Part shown: positions 8,377 to 17,400 of the stretch, piece by piece | Layout of the letters: each line of letters starts with the position of its first letter | How positions within the stretch are numbered: position 1 is the stretch's first letter | DNA from: Leisingera sp. NJS204 | Lineage (GTDB): Bacteria > Pseudomonadota > Alphaproteobacteria > Rhodobacterales > Rhodobacteraceae | Reading direction: 5' to 3' | Assembly: GCF_004123675.1 (NCBI RefSeq) | Contig: NZ_CP035417.1 | Coordinates: 2,595,501-2,659,500, forward strand | Length of the DNA: 64,000 nt | Notes under the pieces: generated by a model | The model's input: the letters and a program-made list of their open reading frames with translations, nothing else | The model's database searches: none | Told to the model about the DNA's origin: nothing | Translations under genes and position numbers: made by a program

Positions 8377-8982
8377 ATGAAACGCATGGTTTCCGCTTTG
8401 GCATTGACCTCTGCCCTGGCCGCGCTGGCCGGCCCCGCGCTGGCCCAGCAGCAGGGCGATTGGACCGTTGGCGTCGGCATCGCCAACGTGAACCCGAAAT
8501 CCGGCAACGGCACCCTTGCCGGCATGGCCGCTGATATCGACGATGGCACCGCGCTGTCGCTGACAGTTGAGTACTTCTTCCGCGACAACTGGGGTGTCGA
8601 GCTGCTGGCCGCTTCGCCGTTCGAGCATGATGTCACTCTGGCCGGTGCCGGTTATGCCGCCTCTGCCAAGCAGCTGCCGCCGACCATCTCGGTCAACTAC
8701 CATTTCCCGACCCAGGGCAAGATCAAACCGTTTGTCGGCCTGGGCCTGAACTACACCACTTTCTTTGAAGAAAGCTCGCCGCTTGGTGTGATCGAAATGG
8801 ACGACAGCTTTGGCGTGGCACTCAATGCCGGTGCGGACTGGCAGATCTCCGACCGCGGCGCGGTACGTTTCAATGTCCGCTACATCGACATCGAAAGCGA
8901 CGTTACCCTGAACGGAGCCGCAATCGGCACCGCCGAGATCGACCCGGTTGTCCTGAACATTGCTTACGTGCACCGCTTCTGA
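8377..8982 (+). CDS. ompW: OmpW family outer membrane protein
   Basis: An outer membrane beta-barrel expected to form a small eight-stranded channel for hydrophobic compounds. The 201-aa product has a signal peptide ending near PALAQQ, then WTVGVGIANVNPKSG, an internal PTISVNYHFP segment and KIKPFVGLGLNYT. It ends NIAYVHRF with a terminal aromatic, as required for BAM-dependent insertion. The ATG at 8377 is preferred because it follows an AGGGA site and starts the signal peptide. It interrupts the leucine gene cluster in the opposite orientation and has an FNR-type box upstream. Confidence 0.92.
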   Translation: MKRMVSALALTSALAALAGPALAQQQGDWTVGVGIANVNPKSGNGTLAGMAADIDDGTALSLTVEYFFRDNWGVELLAASPFEHDVTLAGAGYAASAKQLPPTISVNYHFPTQGKIKPFVGLGLNYTTFFEESSPLGVIEMDDSFGVALNAGADWQISDRGAVRFNVRYIDIESDVTLNGAAIGTAEIDPVVLNIAYVHRF

Positions 8983-8998
8983 TCCTTTGTATCCCTAT

Positions 8999-9034
8999 GC
9001 TGGCGGGCCAATGCGCGTCCGCCAGCGTCTCTTT
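8999..9034 (+). terminator. Hairpin after ompW
   Basis: GCTGGCGG (8999-9006) pairs with CCGCCAGC (9019-9026), followed by GTCTCTTT. It lies between the convergent ompW and LprI-like genes, 17 bases after the ompW stop. Confidence 0.5.
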
Positions 9035-9042
9035 CCGGCCTG

Positions 9043-9543
9043 CTATTCGCCGAGCCAGGCATCTTCCAGATAGAGCGCCTGCTCTCCGGTCAGCCGCATC
9101 AGGCAGCTGACCGTGGCCGGGCCGCCGCCAGTGCCGCCGCCCCATTGCGACCTTTCGAAATCACAGGTGGCGTCGCGATAGCTGATCCAGGCCCGCTGCA
9201 TATCCCGGAGCGCCGGCGCTGTCTTTGGTGCGGCAGAACCAAGTTCCTCCATTTCGGCATCCAATTCTTCCGCCTTGGCCCGCAAAGACTTGTAGGCGCG
9301 GTTCAGCCGTTGATCCCAGTAGCTGCGCTCGCCATCCAAGCATCCCATCATACCAACGGTGGTAGAGCCATCCGGCGTCGCCCCCATGCAGTGCTGTGCC
9401 GAGGTGCCCACGCAGCTGCGCTTTGCGTCCTGATTGGCCGCTCCCGCGACGCAAGCCGCCGTCGCACCGGAGGAGAATTGAACCTCCTGTGCCATGACAG
9501 GCGTGCCTGCCATCAGCAGAGCAAACGGCAGAGCCGTTTTCAT
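9043..9543 (-). CDS. LprI/DUF1311-like periplasmic protein
   Basis: A 166-aa exported protein: signal peptide [18 protein letters not shown], then a domain with conserved cysteines. It includes MGCLDGERSYWDQRLNRAY, RAWISYRDATCDFE and a late SCLMRLT, which is the pattern of the LprI N-terminal/DUF1311 family (related to lysozyme-inhibitor proteins). The ATG at 9543 overlaps the ivd stop as TGATG, so it is coupled to isovaleryl-CoA dehydrogenase. A GTG one codon upstream is possible but worse spaced. Role in this operon is unknown. Confidence 0.78.
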   Translation of the reverse strand: MKTALPFALLMAGTPVMAQEVQFSSGATAACVAGAANQDAKRSCVGTSAQHCMGATPDGSTTVGMMGCLDGERSYWDQRLNRAYKSLRAKAEELDAEMEELGSAAPKTAPALRDMQRAWISYRDATCDFERSQWGGGTGGGPATVSCLMRLTGEQALYLEDAWLGE

Positions 9544-10703
9544 CACATGGTCCCCATCAGCTCGCGGCCGATCAGCATGCGGCGGATCTCAGAGGTGCCG
9601 GCGCCGATTTCCATCAGCTTGGCATCGCGGAAAATACGGCCCACCGGGTTGTCGGACAGGTAGCCGGCGCCGCCAAAGGCCTGCACCGCCTGATGCGCCT
9701 GGGTCATTGCCACTTCAGACGCGTAAAGGCAGCAGGCCGCCGCGTCCTGGCGGGTAACCGTGCCCTTGTCGCAGGATTTGGCCACCTCATAGACATAAGC
9801 CCGCGCCGAGTTCATCGCGGTGTACATATCGGCGATCTTGGCCTGCATCAGCTGGAAGTTCCCGATCGGCTGGCCGAACTGCTTGCGCTCAGCCACGTAC
9901 GGCATCATTTCATCCATGCAGGAGGCCATGATGCCGGTGCCGATACCTGCCAGCACCACGCGTTCATAGTCCAGGCCGGACATCAGCACCCGCACGCCCT
10001 TGCCCTCCTCGCCGAGAATGTTCTCAAACGGCACTTCCACGTCTTCAAACACCAGCTCAGCCGTGTTGGAGCCGCGCATGCCCAGTTTGTCGAAGTGCTT
10101 GGAGGTGGAAAAGCCCTTCATCTCTTTTTCGATCAGGAAGGCCGTCATGCCTTTGGAACCGGCATCAGGATCGGTTTTGGCATAGACCACCAGAGTGTCG
10201 GCATCCGGACCGTTGGTGATCCAGTACTTGTTGCCGTTCAGGCGGAAGTGATCATTGCGCTTTTCCGCCCGCAGCGACATTGAAACGACGTCGGAACCCG
10301 CACCTGCTTCGGACATCGCCAGCGCACCGACATGCTCACCCGAGATCAGCCGCGGCAGATACTTGGCCTTTTGCTCGGCGTTGCCGTTCAGCTTGATCTG
10401 ATTGACGCAGAGGTTGGAATGCGCGCCATAAGACAGCGAGACAGAGGCGCTGGCGCGGGCGATTTCCTCGACTGCGACGGTATGGGCCAGATAAGACATG
10501 CCGGCACCGCCGAACTCCTCCGGCACGGTGATCCCCAAAAGGCCAAGCTCGCCCATCTCTTTCCAAAGCTCCGCAGGAAACGCGTTACTCTGGTCGATTT
10601 CCTGCGCCATCGGCCTGACACGGTCCTGCGCCCAGCGGTGAATTACGTCGCGCAGCGCATTCACGTCATCGCCAAGATCAAAAGTCATGCTTGCATTGAA
10701 CAT
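9543..10703 (-). CDS. liuA: Isovaleryl-CoA dehydrogenase
   Basis: FAD enzyme oxidising isovaleryl-CoA to 3-methylcrotonyl-CoA, the first committed acyl-CoA step of leucine breakdown. It is 386 aa. FAD/substrate motifs [13 protein letters not shown] and KYWITNG are seen. The [12 protein letters not shown] segment carries the glutamate at residue 247 that acts as the catalytic base in isovaleryl-CoA dehydrogenases (other acyl-CoA dehydrogenases place it elsewhere). The C-terminal GGAGYL and [16 protein letters not shown] are typical. A GGGAGG site precedes the ATG. Confidence 0.95.
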   Translation of the reverse strand: MFNASMTFDLGDDVNALRDVIHRWAQDRVRPMAQEIDQSNAFPAELWKEMGELGLLGITVPEEFGGAGMSYLAHTVAVEEIARASASVSLSYGAHSNLCVNQIKLNGNAEQKAKYLPRLISGEHVGALAMSEAGAGSDVVSMSLRAEKRNDHFRLNGNKYWITNGPDADTLVVYAKTDPDAGSKGMTAFLIEKEMKGFSTSKHFDKLGMRGSNTAELVFEDVEVPFENILGEEGKGVRVLMSGLDYERVVLAGIGTGIMASCMDEMMPYVAERKQFGQPIGNFQLMQAKIADMYTAMNSARAYVYEVAKSCDKGTVTRQDAAACCLYASEVAMTQAHQAVQAFGGAGYLSDNPVGRIFRDAKLMEIGAGTSEIRRMLIGRELMGTM

Positions 10704-10729
10704 CCCGCGGGACCTCCCGGTTAGAGCCG

Positions 10730-10757
10730 ATTATATGAACAGTTGTTCAATTCAATA
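10730..10757 (-). promoter_or_regulatory. ivd promoter with an embedded operator-like palindrome
   Basis: A perfect TATAAT lies on the minus strand at 10735-10730, about 27 bases before the ivd start codon. Immediately upstream is the dyad TGAACA-GT-TGTTCA (10736-10749), and a weak -35-like TATTGA lies at 10757-10752 after a 16-base spacer. A dyad between -35 and -10 is the classic place for repressor binding, for example by a TetR-type protein. No candidate regulator is adjacent. Confidence 0.5.
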
Positions 10758-10811
10758 GACGAGGCCTCGATTCGGGTCAATCGTGTTCCGTGCCGGCGCC
10801 GCAAACAGCAA

Positions 10812-10837
10812 CGGGCGGCCCCGACAGGGACCGCCCG
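10812..10837 (-). terminator. Hairpin after the SH3/DUF1236 gene
   Basis: CGGGCGG (10812-10818) pairs with CCGCCCG (10831-10837), with further C-G pairs inside and one mismatch. It lies 24 bases beyond the stop of the minus-strand SH3 gene. The T-run after it is weak. Confidence 0.45.
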
Positions 10838-10860
10838 CAAAATAGCTGCTTTGGATTGGA

Positions 10861-11535
10861 TCAGCGGACCACGTAAACCACTGTGCGGTCGTCCGCCTCA
10901 ACCAGCACAGGCAGGCCGTTCAGGTAGACATAGCGGTAATTGGTGTCCGGAACCTCGGTCAGCTGGACCTCTTCCGGGATCATGACGCCTGTCACCACCT
11001 CACCCTGCACGTAAACCGGTTCGGTGGCATTGCTGCGCACATAGGTCACCACTTTCTCGTCCGGCACCGCAGCCTCACCCGCGAGTGAACCCGCAATCGC
11101 CCCTGCGACAATGCCTGCCGGGCCTGCAATCAATCCGCCGGTGATGGCGCCGCCGACAGCGCCCAGCGCAGCATCGTCTTCGCCGGTTTCAGTGCTGGTG
11201 TATGTGACGGTGTTGAATTTGACCGGGTTGTCCTTGGCAACAACCGGCACATACTTGTCGGCCAGAGTGCCGGTCAGGTATTCGCCGTAAGCCCAGCCGT
11301 CCGCGCCATCAAATGCAACCTTGCACCAATTGCTTTCCTCAAGGCAGCCCTCAAGATCAACCGAGCCATCGGCAGAAATGACGCCAATGATCTTGTGCTG
11401 CGGCCCCGGGCCTGCGCGCAGGTTCAGGTCGGTCACAGCCTGCACTTGGGCGCCGGCCCAGACCGGTGCGGCCAGCAGGGCCAGAGCGGACGCGGTCAGG
11501 GCAGGAGCGGTCAGGGTGCGTTTGGACATAAACAT
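10861..11535 (-). CDS. Exported SH3-domain/DUF1236 protein
   Basis: A 224-aa envelope protein. After a signal peptide (about 1-27) comes a bacterial SH3 domain, recognisable by VTDLNLRAGPGPQHKIIG and DGWAYGEYL. Next is a glycine-rich helix GAVGGAITGGLIAGPAGIVAGAIAG segment, possibly a membrane-associating glycine-zipper. The C-terminal DUF1236-like tail ends with LPVLVEADDRTVVYVVR. The ATG at 11535 is chosen for its GAGGAG site. It is divergent from the CreA-like gene. SH3 domains of this type usually bind cell-wall or protein partners; the actual partner is unknown. Confidence 0.82.
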   Translation of the reverse strand: MFMSKRTLTAPALTASALALLAAPVWAGAQVQAVTDLNLRAGPGPQHKIIGVISADGSVDLEGCLEESNWCKVAFDGADGWAYGEYLTGTLADKYVPVVAKDNPVKFNTVTYTSTETGEDDAALGAVGGAITGGLIAGPAGIVAGAIAGSLAGEAAVPDEKVVTYVRSNATEPVYVQGEVVTGVMIPEEVQLTEVPDTNYRYVYLNGLPVLVEADDRTVVYVVR

Positions 11536-11705
11536 TATGTTCTCCTCGATATCATTTCTGTCTGAGGGCGCGTTTTTTGCGCCGTTGTGCTGAAACAACG
11601 TCCGCTTGTTCAAAAAGGTTCCCCGGATCGTTTTGCCGATTGCGCGCGTTGGTTTAGCAGTAACCGGACAGACCGGCACAATTCAGATTACGAGGATAAC
11701 AACTG

Positions 11706-12164
11706 ATGAAACGATTGAACCGCACCGCGGCAGCCCTGACCTGCCTGCTGAGCCTGCCTGCCGCAGCGGAGGAAGTCGGGGAGATCGGCGTCGACTGGGT
11801 GGGAAACGACATCATAATCGAGGCTATCGCCGACCCCAAAGTCAGCGGCGTGACATGCCACATCGCCTATTTCGAACGGGGGCTGCTGGACCGCCTGTCC
11901 AACGGAAACTGGTTCGAGGATCCGTCCAACGCCTCAATCGCCTGCCGCCAGACCGGGCCGATCACAATAGGTGACATCGACCGCGGCCGCGATGGCGAGG
12001 ACGTGTTCCGCGCGTCCCGCTCCATCATCCTGAAATCATTGCGGGTCAAGCGCATCTTCGACGAGGCCAACCAGACGCTGATCTATGCTGCCCACGCGGC
12101 AGAGCTGACCGATGGCTCGGCCAAGGTCTCGATCTCGACGGTGCCGCTCTATCAGGCGGACTGA
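11706..12164 (+). CDS. CreA family protein
   Basis: A 152-aa exported protein with signal peptide MKRLNRTAAALTCLLSLPAAA. The mature part matches the CreA family pattern: VGNDIIIEAIADPKVSGVTCHIAYF followed by DPSNASIACRQTGPI and the late FRASRSIILKSLRVKRIFD. Despite the name (adjacent to the creBCD locus in E. coli), its function is not known. The 3' end overlaps the convergent PLP-enzyme gene by 13 bases. Confidence 0.85.
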   Translation: MKRLNRTAAALTCLLSLPAAAEEVGEIGVDWVGNDIIIEAIADPKVSGVTCHIAYFERGLLDRLSNGNWFEDPSNASIACRQTGPITIGDIDRGRDGEDVFRASRSIILKSLRVKRIFDEANQTLIYAAHAAELTDGSAKVSISTVPLYQAD

Positions 12165-13345
12165 TAGACGGCAGAGACCTCGGCGCGGATAATACGGGCG
12201 ATCTGGGCGCAGTCTTCCACACTGAATGTCAGCGGCACCCGCATGTCGATGATGCCCGCCAGGACACGATCGCTTTGCGGAAGACGCGGCGTCTGTGCAT
12301 AGCGCCAGCTGTCATAGCGGGAGGTGAAGGCCACAGGTTCGGGCGTGCCGAACCATTTCAGCTCCACGCCGCGGGCAGCGCAGCGGCGCACCGCCTCCTG
12401 CACGGCCTCCTCGGACCAGTCCATCAGCAGGAACTGGATCGAGGAGCCGACGTAGATTTCCTGCGAAGGCCGCTCCACCACGGTCAGGCCCGGCGTGCCG
12501 CGCAGGCCGTTCTCAACTTCGCGGTAGCGGTCATTCCAGCGCTGCACCTGGGCTTCAAGGTCACTCAGCTGCGGCCGCAGGATGGCGGCACGCAGGTTAT
12601 CCATCCGGCCCGAAATGTTGGGGGTCTCATATTTTACCCGCTCGAAAACTTCCGGCCCCGGCACCGCCAAGTGGCGGCCATAGAGCATATAGGATCCTGA
12701 CATCATGATGGCACGGGCGGCGATCTCTTCATCGTCGGTGATGAGCAGCCCGCCTTCGCCCGAGTTCACATGTTTGTAAGTCTGGCAGGAATAGCACCCC
12801 ACTGCCCCGTGCTTGCCCGAGAGCACACCATTCCAGGACGCCCCCATGGTGTGGGCGCAGTCTTCAATCACGGTGATGCCGGCGGCATTGCAGATCTCCA
12901 TCAGACGGTCCATGTCGCACAGATGGCCGCGCATATGCGACAGCATCAGCACCCTGGCCTGATCCGCCTTTGCGGCCAGATCGTCGAGATCAATGGTCAG
13001 GTCTTCGGTGACCTCAACAAACACCGGCTCTGCCCCGACCGAAGCGATGGATCCCGGCACCGGTGCAAGTGTAAAGGCATTGGTCAGAACTTTATCGCCG
13101 GGCTTCACCCCGACCGCCCGCAGCGAGGTAGCCAGCGCATAACCGCCCGAGGCCACTGCCAGGCAGTATTTTGCGCCCATCTGCGCGGCGAATTCCTGCT
13201 CCAGCAGCGCAGTTTCCCCTGCCTCGCCCTCTGCCACGTTGTAACGGTGCAGCCGACCGCTGCGCAGCACCGCAAGTGCTGCCTCGATGGCGTCTTCGGG
13301 GATGGGTTCCTGCTGGGTGAAAGACCCGGAAAAAATCTCGCTCAT
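12152..13345 (-). CDS. Orphan DegT/DnrJ/EryC1/StrS-type PLP aminotransferase
   Basis: A 397-aa fold-type I PLP enzyme. EDCAHTMGAS has the ring-nitrogen-binding aspartate at 162, and CQTYKHVNSGEGG has the Schiff-base lysine at 191 in the K-x-x-x-x-GEGG pattern of this family. Such enzymes normally aminate sugar nucleotides or make AHBA-type precursors, yet no sugar-nucleotide or secondary-metabolite genes are next to it. It is flanked by a CreA-like gene (convergent, 13-base overlap) and phosphoglycolate phosphatase. Substrate unknown. Confidence 0.85.
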   Translation of the reverse strand: MSEIFSGSFTQQEPIPEDAIEAALAVLRSGRLHRYNVAEGEAGETALLEQEFAAQMGAKYCLAVASGGYALATSLRAVGVKPGDKVLTNAFTLAPVPGSIASVGAEPVFVEVTEDLTIDLDDLAAKADQARVLMLSHMRGHLCDMDRLMEICNAAGITVIEDCAHTMGASWNGVLSGKHGAVGCYSCQTYKHVNSGEGGLLITDDEEIAARAIMMSGSYMLYGRHLAVPGPEVFERVKYETPNISGRMDNLRAAILRPQLSDLEAQVQRWNDRYREVENGLRGTPGLTVVERPSQEIYVGSSIQFLLMDWSEEAVQEAVRRCAARGVELKWFGTPEPVAFTSRYDSWRYAQTPRLPQSDRVLAGIIDMRVPLTFSVEDCAQIARIIRAEVSAVYQSA

Positions 13346-13424
13346 GCGGCGTTTGTGAGCCGCCGCCCGGCAAGGGTCAAGAGGGAAGCCATTTGGCCGG
13401 GTTTCCCGAAACTAAGTTGCGGGA

Positions 13425-14087
13425 TCACGCAATCAGCCGCTCCGCGATCTCCGGCAGGTCTTCGAACCGGTGCAGCAGCGCTTCGGGTTTGAGCGCTGCC
13501 ATATCATCGCCCGACGGGCCGAAGGTCACCAGTACCGACGGCACGCCCGCATTGGCAGATGTATTGCGGTCAGTGTCGCTGTCACCCACCAGCAATGTGC
13601 GGGCCGGATCGCCGCCGGCCCGGCGCGCGGCCTCAAACAGCGGCTCAGGGTCGGGTTTGCGCACCGGCAGCGTGTCCGCGCCCACCAGCGATGCAAAGGC
13701 ATCGCGCACCCCCAGGCTGCGCAGCAACTGTTCCGCCAGCCCCTCCGGCTTATTGGTGCAGATGCCGACGCCGAAGCCTGCGGTTTTCAGCGCCTCGACC
13801 GCGTCCATCGCGCCAGAGTACAGAACAGTGTGATGGTCAATAGCGCCGCGGTAGGCCTCCAGCAGCACTGGATAGAAATCGTTAACGATCGCCTCGTCGA
13901 AATTTTCCACCCGTTTCAAACCGGTGGCCAGCATGTTGCGCCCGCCGCGCAGGGCAACACCGGCATCTTCAGGATAACTCAGCACATCGCCCAGCCCCAT
14001 CTGCCGGAAACAGGCATTGGCCGCCGCCAGCAGATCGCCGGAAGTATCCGCCAGCGTGCCGTCCAGATCGAAGATAACTGTTCGCAT
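13425..14087 (-). CDS. gph: Phosphoglycolate phosphatase, HAD superfamily
   Basis: Removes phosphate from 2-phosphoglycolate, a by-product of DNA-end repair or of oxygenase activity. The 220-aa product has HAD motif I DLDGTLADT at residues 6-14, with nucleophile and acid-base aspartates. Motif II is in ICTNKPE, and motifs III/IV are KPDPEPLFEA and LLVGDSDTDRNTSANAG. The ATG at 14087 is used so the protein begins MRTVIFDLDGT; the 16-codon longer form has no support. Divergent from glmU. Closely related HAD hydrolases cannot be excluded. Confidence 0.85.
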   Translation of the reverse strand: MRTVIFDLDGTLADTSGDLLAAANACFRQMGLGDVLSYPEDAGVALRGGRNMLATGLKRVENFDEAIVNDFYPVLLEAYRGAIDHHTVLYSGAMDAVEALKTAGFGVGICTNKPEGLAEQLLRSLGVRDAFASLVGADTLPVRKPDPEPLFEAARRAGGDPARTLLVGDSDTDRNTSANAGVPSVLVTFGPSGDDMAALKPEALLHRFEDLPEIAERLIA

Positions 14088-14218
14088 ATCCTGCCCCTTC
14101 GGCGCATTTCCGCTGCCGCATGTTGCAGCCCGCAATCTTGTTTGATGGCGCTATCTCTTGCGCCCCGTCCCTCAGCGGATAAAACGGGAGCGATAAAAAG
14201 ACAAAGAGAAAAGCGATT

Positions 14219-15574
14219 ATGAGCATTGCCCTTGTCATCCTGGCGGCCGGAAAAGGCACCCGGATGAACTCTGACCTTCCCAAAGTCCTGCACCCGATTG
14301 CACAGGCGCCGATGCTGGAGCATGCCATGGCCGCGGGCCGCGCGCTGGCCCCTGAGCGCAGCATCATCGTCGCAGGCCACGGGGCAGAGGCGGTGCGCGT
14401 GGCCGTGGCCGCAATCGACGAAGACGCCGAAGTTGTGCTGCAGGAGGACCAGCTGGGCACCGCCCATGCTGTGGACCAGGCCCGCGCGACGCTGGACGGG
14501 TTCGAGGGCGACGTGGTGGTGCTTTATGGCGACACGCCGTTTGTCAGCGCGGACACGCTGGAGCGCATGGTCGAGGCCCGCCAGCGCGCCGATCTGGTGG
14601 TACTGGGGTTCGAGGCTGCGGATCCGGGCCGCTATGGCCGTCTGGTGATGGATGGCGACAGTCTGGAGCGGATTGCCGAATTCAAGGATGCCAGCGACGC
14701 GGAACGCGCCATTTCGTTCTGCAATTCCGGGCTGATGGCCTGCGACGCAAATACCATGTTCGACCTGATCGGCAAGGTCGGCAATAAAAACGCCTCGGGC
14801 GAATATTACCTGACTGACCTGGTGGAGCTGGCCCGGCGCGAAGACCTTAAAGTGACCGCTGTGTCCTGCGATGAGGCGCAGACGCTGGGCGTCAACTCCC
14901 GCGCGGAACTGGCGCAGGCGGATGCGCTGTTTCAGGCCCGCGCACGGGCCGAACTGCTGGATCTCGGCGTCACCCTGATGGCGCCGGAAACCGTCTATCT
15001 CGCCTTTGACACCATCATCGGGCGCGACACGGTGATCGAGCCCAACGTGGTTTTCGGCCCCGGCGTGACGGTGGAGAGCGGCGCATTGATCCGGGCGTTT
15101 TCGCATCTGGAGGGCTGCCATGTCAGCCGCGGCGCCAAGGTCGGTCCCTATGCCCGCTTGCGCCCCGGTGCGGAACTGGCCGAGGACACTCACGTTGGCA
15201 ACTTTGTCGAGATCAAGAATGCTGAAATCGCCGCCGGCGCCAAGGTCAATCACCTCAGCTATATCGGCGATGCCTCGGTTGGCGAAGCCAGCAATATTGG
15301 CGCAGGCACAATTACCTGCAACTATGACGGGGTGATGAAGCACCGCACCGAAATCGGCGCCCGCGCCTTTATCGGATCGAACACCATGCTGGTGGCACCG
15401 GTCCGGGTCGGGAGTGAGGCGATGACCGCCACCGGTGCAGTGATCACAAAGAATGTCGAAGACGGCGCCCTGGCCCTTGCCCGCGCCGAACAGACCAACA
15501 AGCCGGGCCGGGCACGCAAGCTGATGGATATCCTGCGCGCCAAGAAAGCCCGCCTGCAGAAGGAAGCCAAGTGA
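14219..15574 (+). CDS. glmU: Bifunctional GlcNAc-1-P uridylyltransferase/GlcN-1-P acetyltransferase
   Basis: Makes UDP-GlcNAc for peptidoglycan and LPS in two steps. The 451-aa product has the nucleotidyltransferase signature LAAGKGTRMNSDLPKVLHPI at residues 8-27. A C-terminal left-handed beta-helix of hexapeptide repeats ends with NHLSYIGDASVG, NIGAGTITCNYDG and HRTEIGARAFIGSNTMLVAPV. Its stop overlaps the glmS start as TGATG, so the two pathway enzymes are coupled. Confidence 0.97.
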   Translation: MSIALVILAAGKGTRMNSDLPKVLHPIAQAPMLEHAMAAGRALAPERSIIVAGHGAEAVRVAVAAIDEDAEVVLQEDQLGTAHAVDQARATLDGFEGDVVVLYGDTPFVSADTLERMVEARQRADLVVLGFEAADPGRYGRLVMDGDSLERIAEFKDASDAERAISFCNSGLMACDANTMFDLIGKVGNKNASGEYYLTDLVELARREDLKVTAVSCDEAQTLGVNSRAELAQADALFQARARAELLDLGVTLMAPETVYLAFDTIIGRDTVIEPNVVFGPGVTVESGALIRAFSHLEGCHVSRGAKVGPYARLRPGAELAEDTHVGNFVEIKNAEIAAGAKVNHLSYIGDASVGEASNIGAGTITCNYDGVMKHRTEIGARAFIGSNTMLVAPVRVGSEAMTATGAVITKNVEDGALALARAEQTNKPGRARKLMDILRAKKARLQKEAK

Positions 15575-17394
15575 TGTGCGGAATTGTCGGCGTACTGGGT
15601 AATCACGAAGCGGCCCCGATCCTGGTCGAAGCGCTGAAGCGGCTGGAATACCGCGGCTATGACAGTGCCGGCATTGCCACCGTGAACAACGGCGCGCTGC
15701 GCCGCCGCCGCGCGGTGGGCAAGCTGGTGAACCTCAGCGACCTCCTGGTGCATGAACCGCTGGCCGGCAAATCCGGCATCGGCCACACCCGCTGGGCTAC
15801 CCATGGCGCGCCTTCTGTCAGCAATGCGCACCCGCACCGCGCGGGCGCCGTCGCGGTCGTGCACAATGGCATCATCGAGAACTACAAGGAGCTGCGGGCT
15901 GAGCTGCTGGATTGCGGCATGGAGTTCCGGACAGAGACCGACACCGAAACCGTCGCCCTGATGACGGAACGCTACCTGCAGGAAGGGCTGGCGCCGGTGG
16001 ATGCCGCTTTCAAGACGCTGGACCAGCTGCAAGGCGCGTTTGCGCTCGCCTTCCTGTTTGATGGCGAGGAAGACCTGATCATCGCTGCCCGCAAGGGCTC
16101 GCCGCTGGCAATCGGCCATGGCGATGGCGAGATGTTCGTGGGCTCCGATGCCATCGCCCTGGCGCCGCTCACCGACCGGATCACCTATCTGGAGGAAGGC
16201 GACCGCGCCGTCGTCACCCGCGCAGGCGCAGAAATCCGCAATGCAGACGGCGCCCTGGTGAACCGGGCGACCAAGACCATCCAGATCGATTCTGCCCAGG
16301 TCGACAAAGCCGGCCACAAGCATTTCATGGCCAAGGAAATCGCCGAGCAGCCGCATGTGATTGCCGAAGCAATCCGCCACTATCTGCCGGTTGAGGAAGA
16401 CGCCGTGCGCCTGCCCGGCGAGGTGGACTTTTCGCAGGTCGAACGGCTGACCATGGTGGCCTGCGGCACCGCCTATTACGCCTGTGTGACCGCCAAATAC
16501 TGGTTTGAACAGATCGCCCGGCTGCCGGTCGAGGTCGATATTGCGTCCGAGTTCCGCTACCGCGAGCCGCCGATCCCCGGCAAGACACTGGCGCTGTTTG
16601 TCTCCCAATCGGGCGAGACCGCCGACACTCTGGCTGCGCTGCGCTATTGCCAGGAAAAGGCGGACAAGATCCTGTCAGTGGTAAATGTTCCCGAAAGTTC
16701 CATCGCGCGGGAAAGCGATCTGGCACTGCCGATCTATGCCGGGCCGGAAATCGGCGTGGCGTCCACCAAGGCCTTTACCTGCCAGCTGACAGTTCTGCTG
16801 GCGCTGGCACTGAAAGCCGCCTGCGACCGCGGCCATCTGAGCGCCGGGGAGATGGCGGATTATGCCACCGCGATCCGCGGGTTGCCCAATGTGATGTCCT
16901 CCGCGCTGGAGCAGAACGAGGCAATCCGCCAAGCCGCGCAGAAGGTCAGCGAAGCCCGCGACGTGCTGTTCCTGGGCCGCGGCCTGATGTTCCCGCTGGC
17001 ACTGGAAGGCGCGCTAAAGCTGAAGGAAATCAGCTACATCCACGCTGAAGCCTATGCGAGCGGCGAGTTGAAGCACGGCCCCATCGCACTGATCGACAAA
17101 CATATGCCGGTGGTGGTGCTGTCCCCCAAGGATTCGCTGTTCGACAAATCGGTCTCCAACATGCAGGAGGTTCTGGCGCGCAAGGGCAAGGTGCTGATGA
17201 TCTCCGATCAGAACGGCATTGACGAGGCCGGAGACGACGTCTGGTGCGCCATCCGGATGCCCCGGGTGAAGGAGGCGCTGACCCCGATCCTCTATGCTAT
17301 CCCGGCGCAGCTGCTGGCCTATCACACCGCGGTGGCCAAGGGCACCGACGTGGACCAGCCGCGCAATCTGGCGAAATCCGTTACCGTGGAGTAG
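15574..17394 (+). CDS. glmS: Glutamine-fructose-6-phosphate aminotransferase (isomerizing)
   Basis: Makes glucosamine-6-phosphate from fructose-6-P and glutamine, the entry step to UDP-GlcNAc. It is 606 aa. After Met removal, Cys2 (MCGIVGVLGN) is the glutaminase nucleophile; GHTRWATHG and HNGIIENYKELR follow. Two SIS sugar-isomerase domains are seen (VACGTAYYA, SQSGETADTLAAL; LGRGLMFPLALEGALKLKE), ending DQPRNLAKSVTVE. An upstream in-frame GTG is rejected because it would bury Cys2. I see no glmS-ribozyme-like leader; the start overlaps glmU. Confidence 0.97.
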   Translation: MCGIVGVLGNHEAAPILVEALKRLEYRGYDSAGIATVNNGALRRRRAVGKLVNLSDLLVHEPLAGKSGIGHTRWATHGAPSVSNAHPHRAGAVAVVHNGIIENYKELRAELLDCGMEFRTETDTETVALMTERYLQEGLAPVDAAFKTLDQLQGAFALAFLFDGEEDLIIAARKGSPLAIGHGDGEMFVGSDAIALAPLTDRITYLEEGDRAVVTRAGAEIRNADGALVNRATKTIQIDSAQVDKAGHKHFMAKEIAEQPHVIAEAIRHYLPVEEDAVRLPGEVDFSQVERLTMVACGTAYYACVTAKYWFEQIARLPVEVDIASEFRYREPPIPGKTLALFVSQSGETADTLAALRYCQEKADKILSVVNVPESSIARESDLALPIYAGPEIGVASTKAFTCQLTVLLALALKAACDRGHLSAGEMADYATAIRGLPNVMSSALEQNEAIRQAAQKVSEARDVLFLGRGLMFPLALEGALKLKEISYIHAEAYASGELKHGPIALIDKHMPVVVLSPKDSLFDKSVSNMQEVLARKGKVLMISDQNGIDEAGDDVWCAIRMPRVKEALTPILYAIPAQLLAYHTAVAKGTDVDQPRNLAKSVTVE

Positions 17395-17400
17395 CAGCCG

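Noticed and set aside
15400-15574. glmS riboswitch-ribozyme
   Set aside because: glmS starts inside the glmU stop codon, leaving no leader; no ribozyme-like core was seen.
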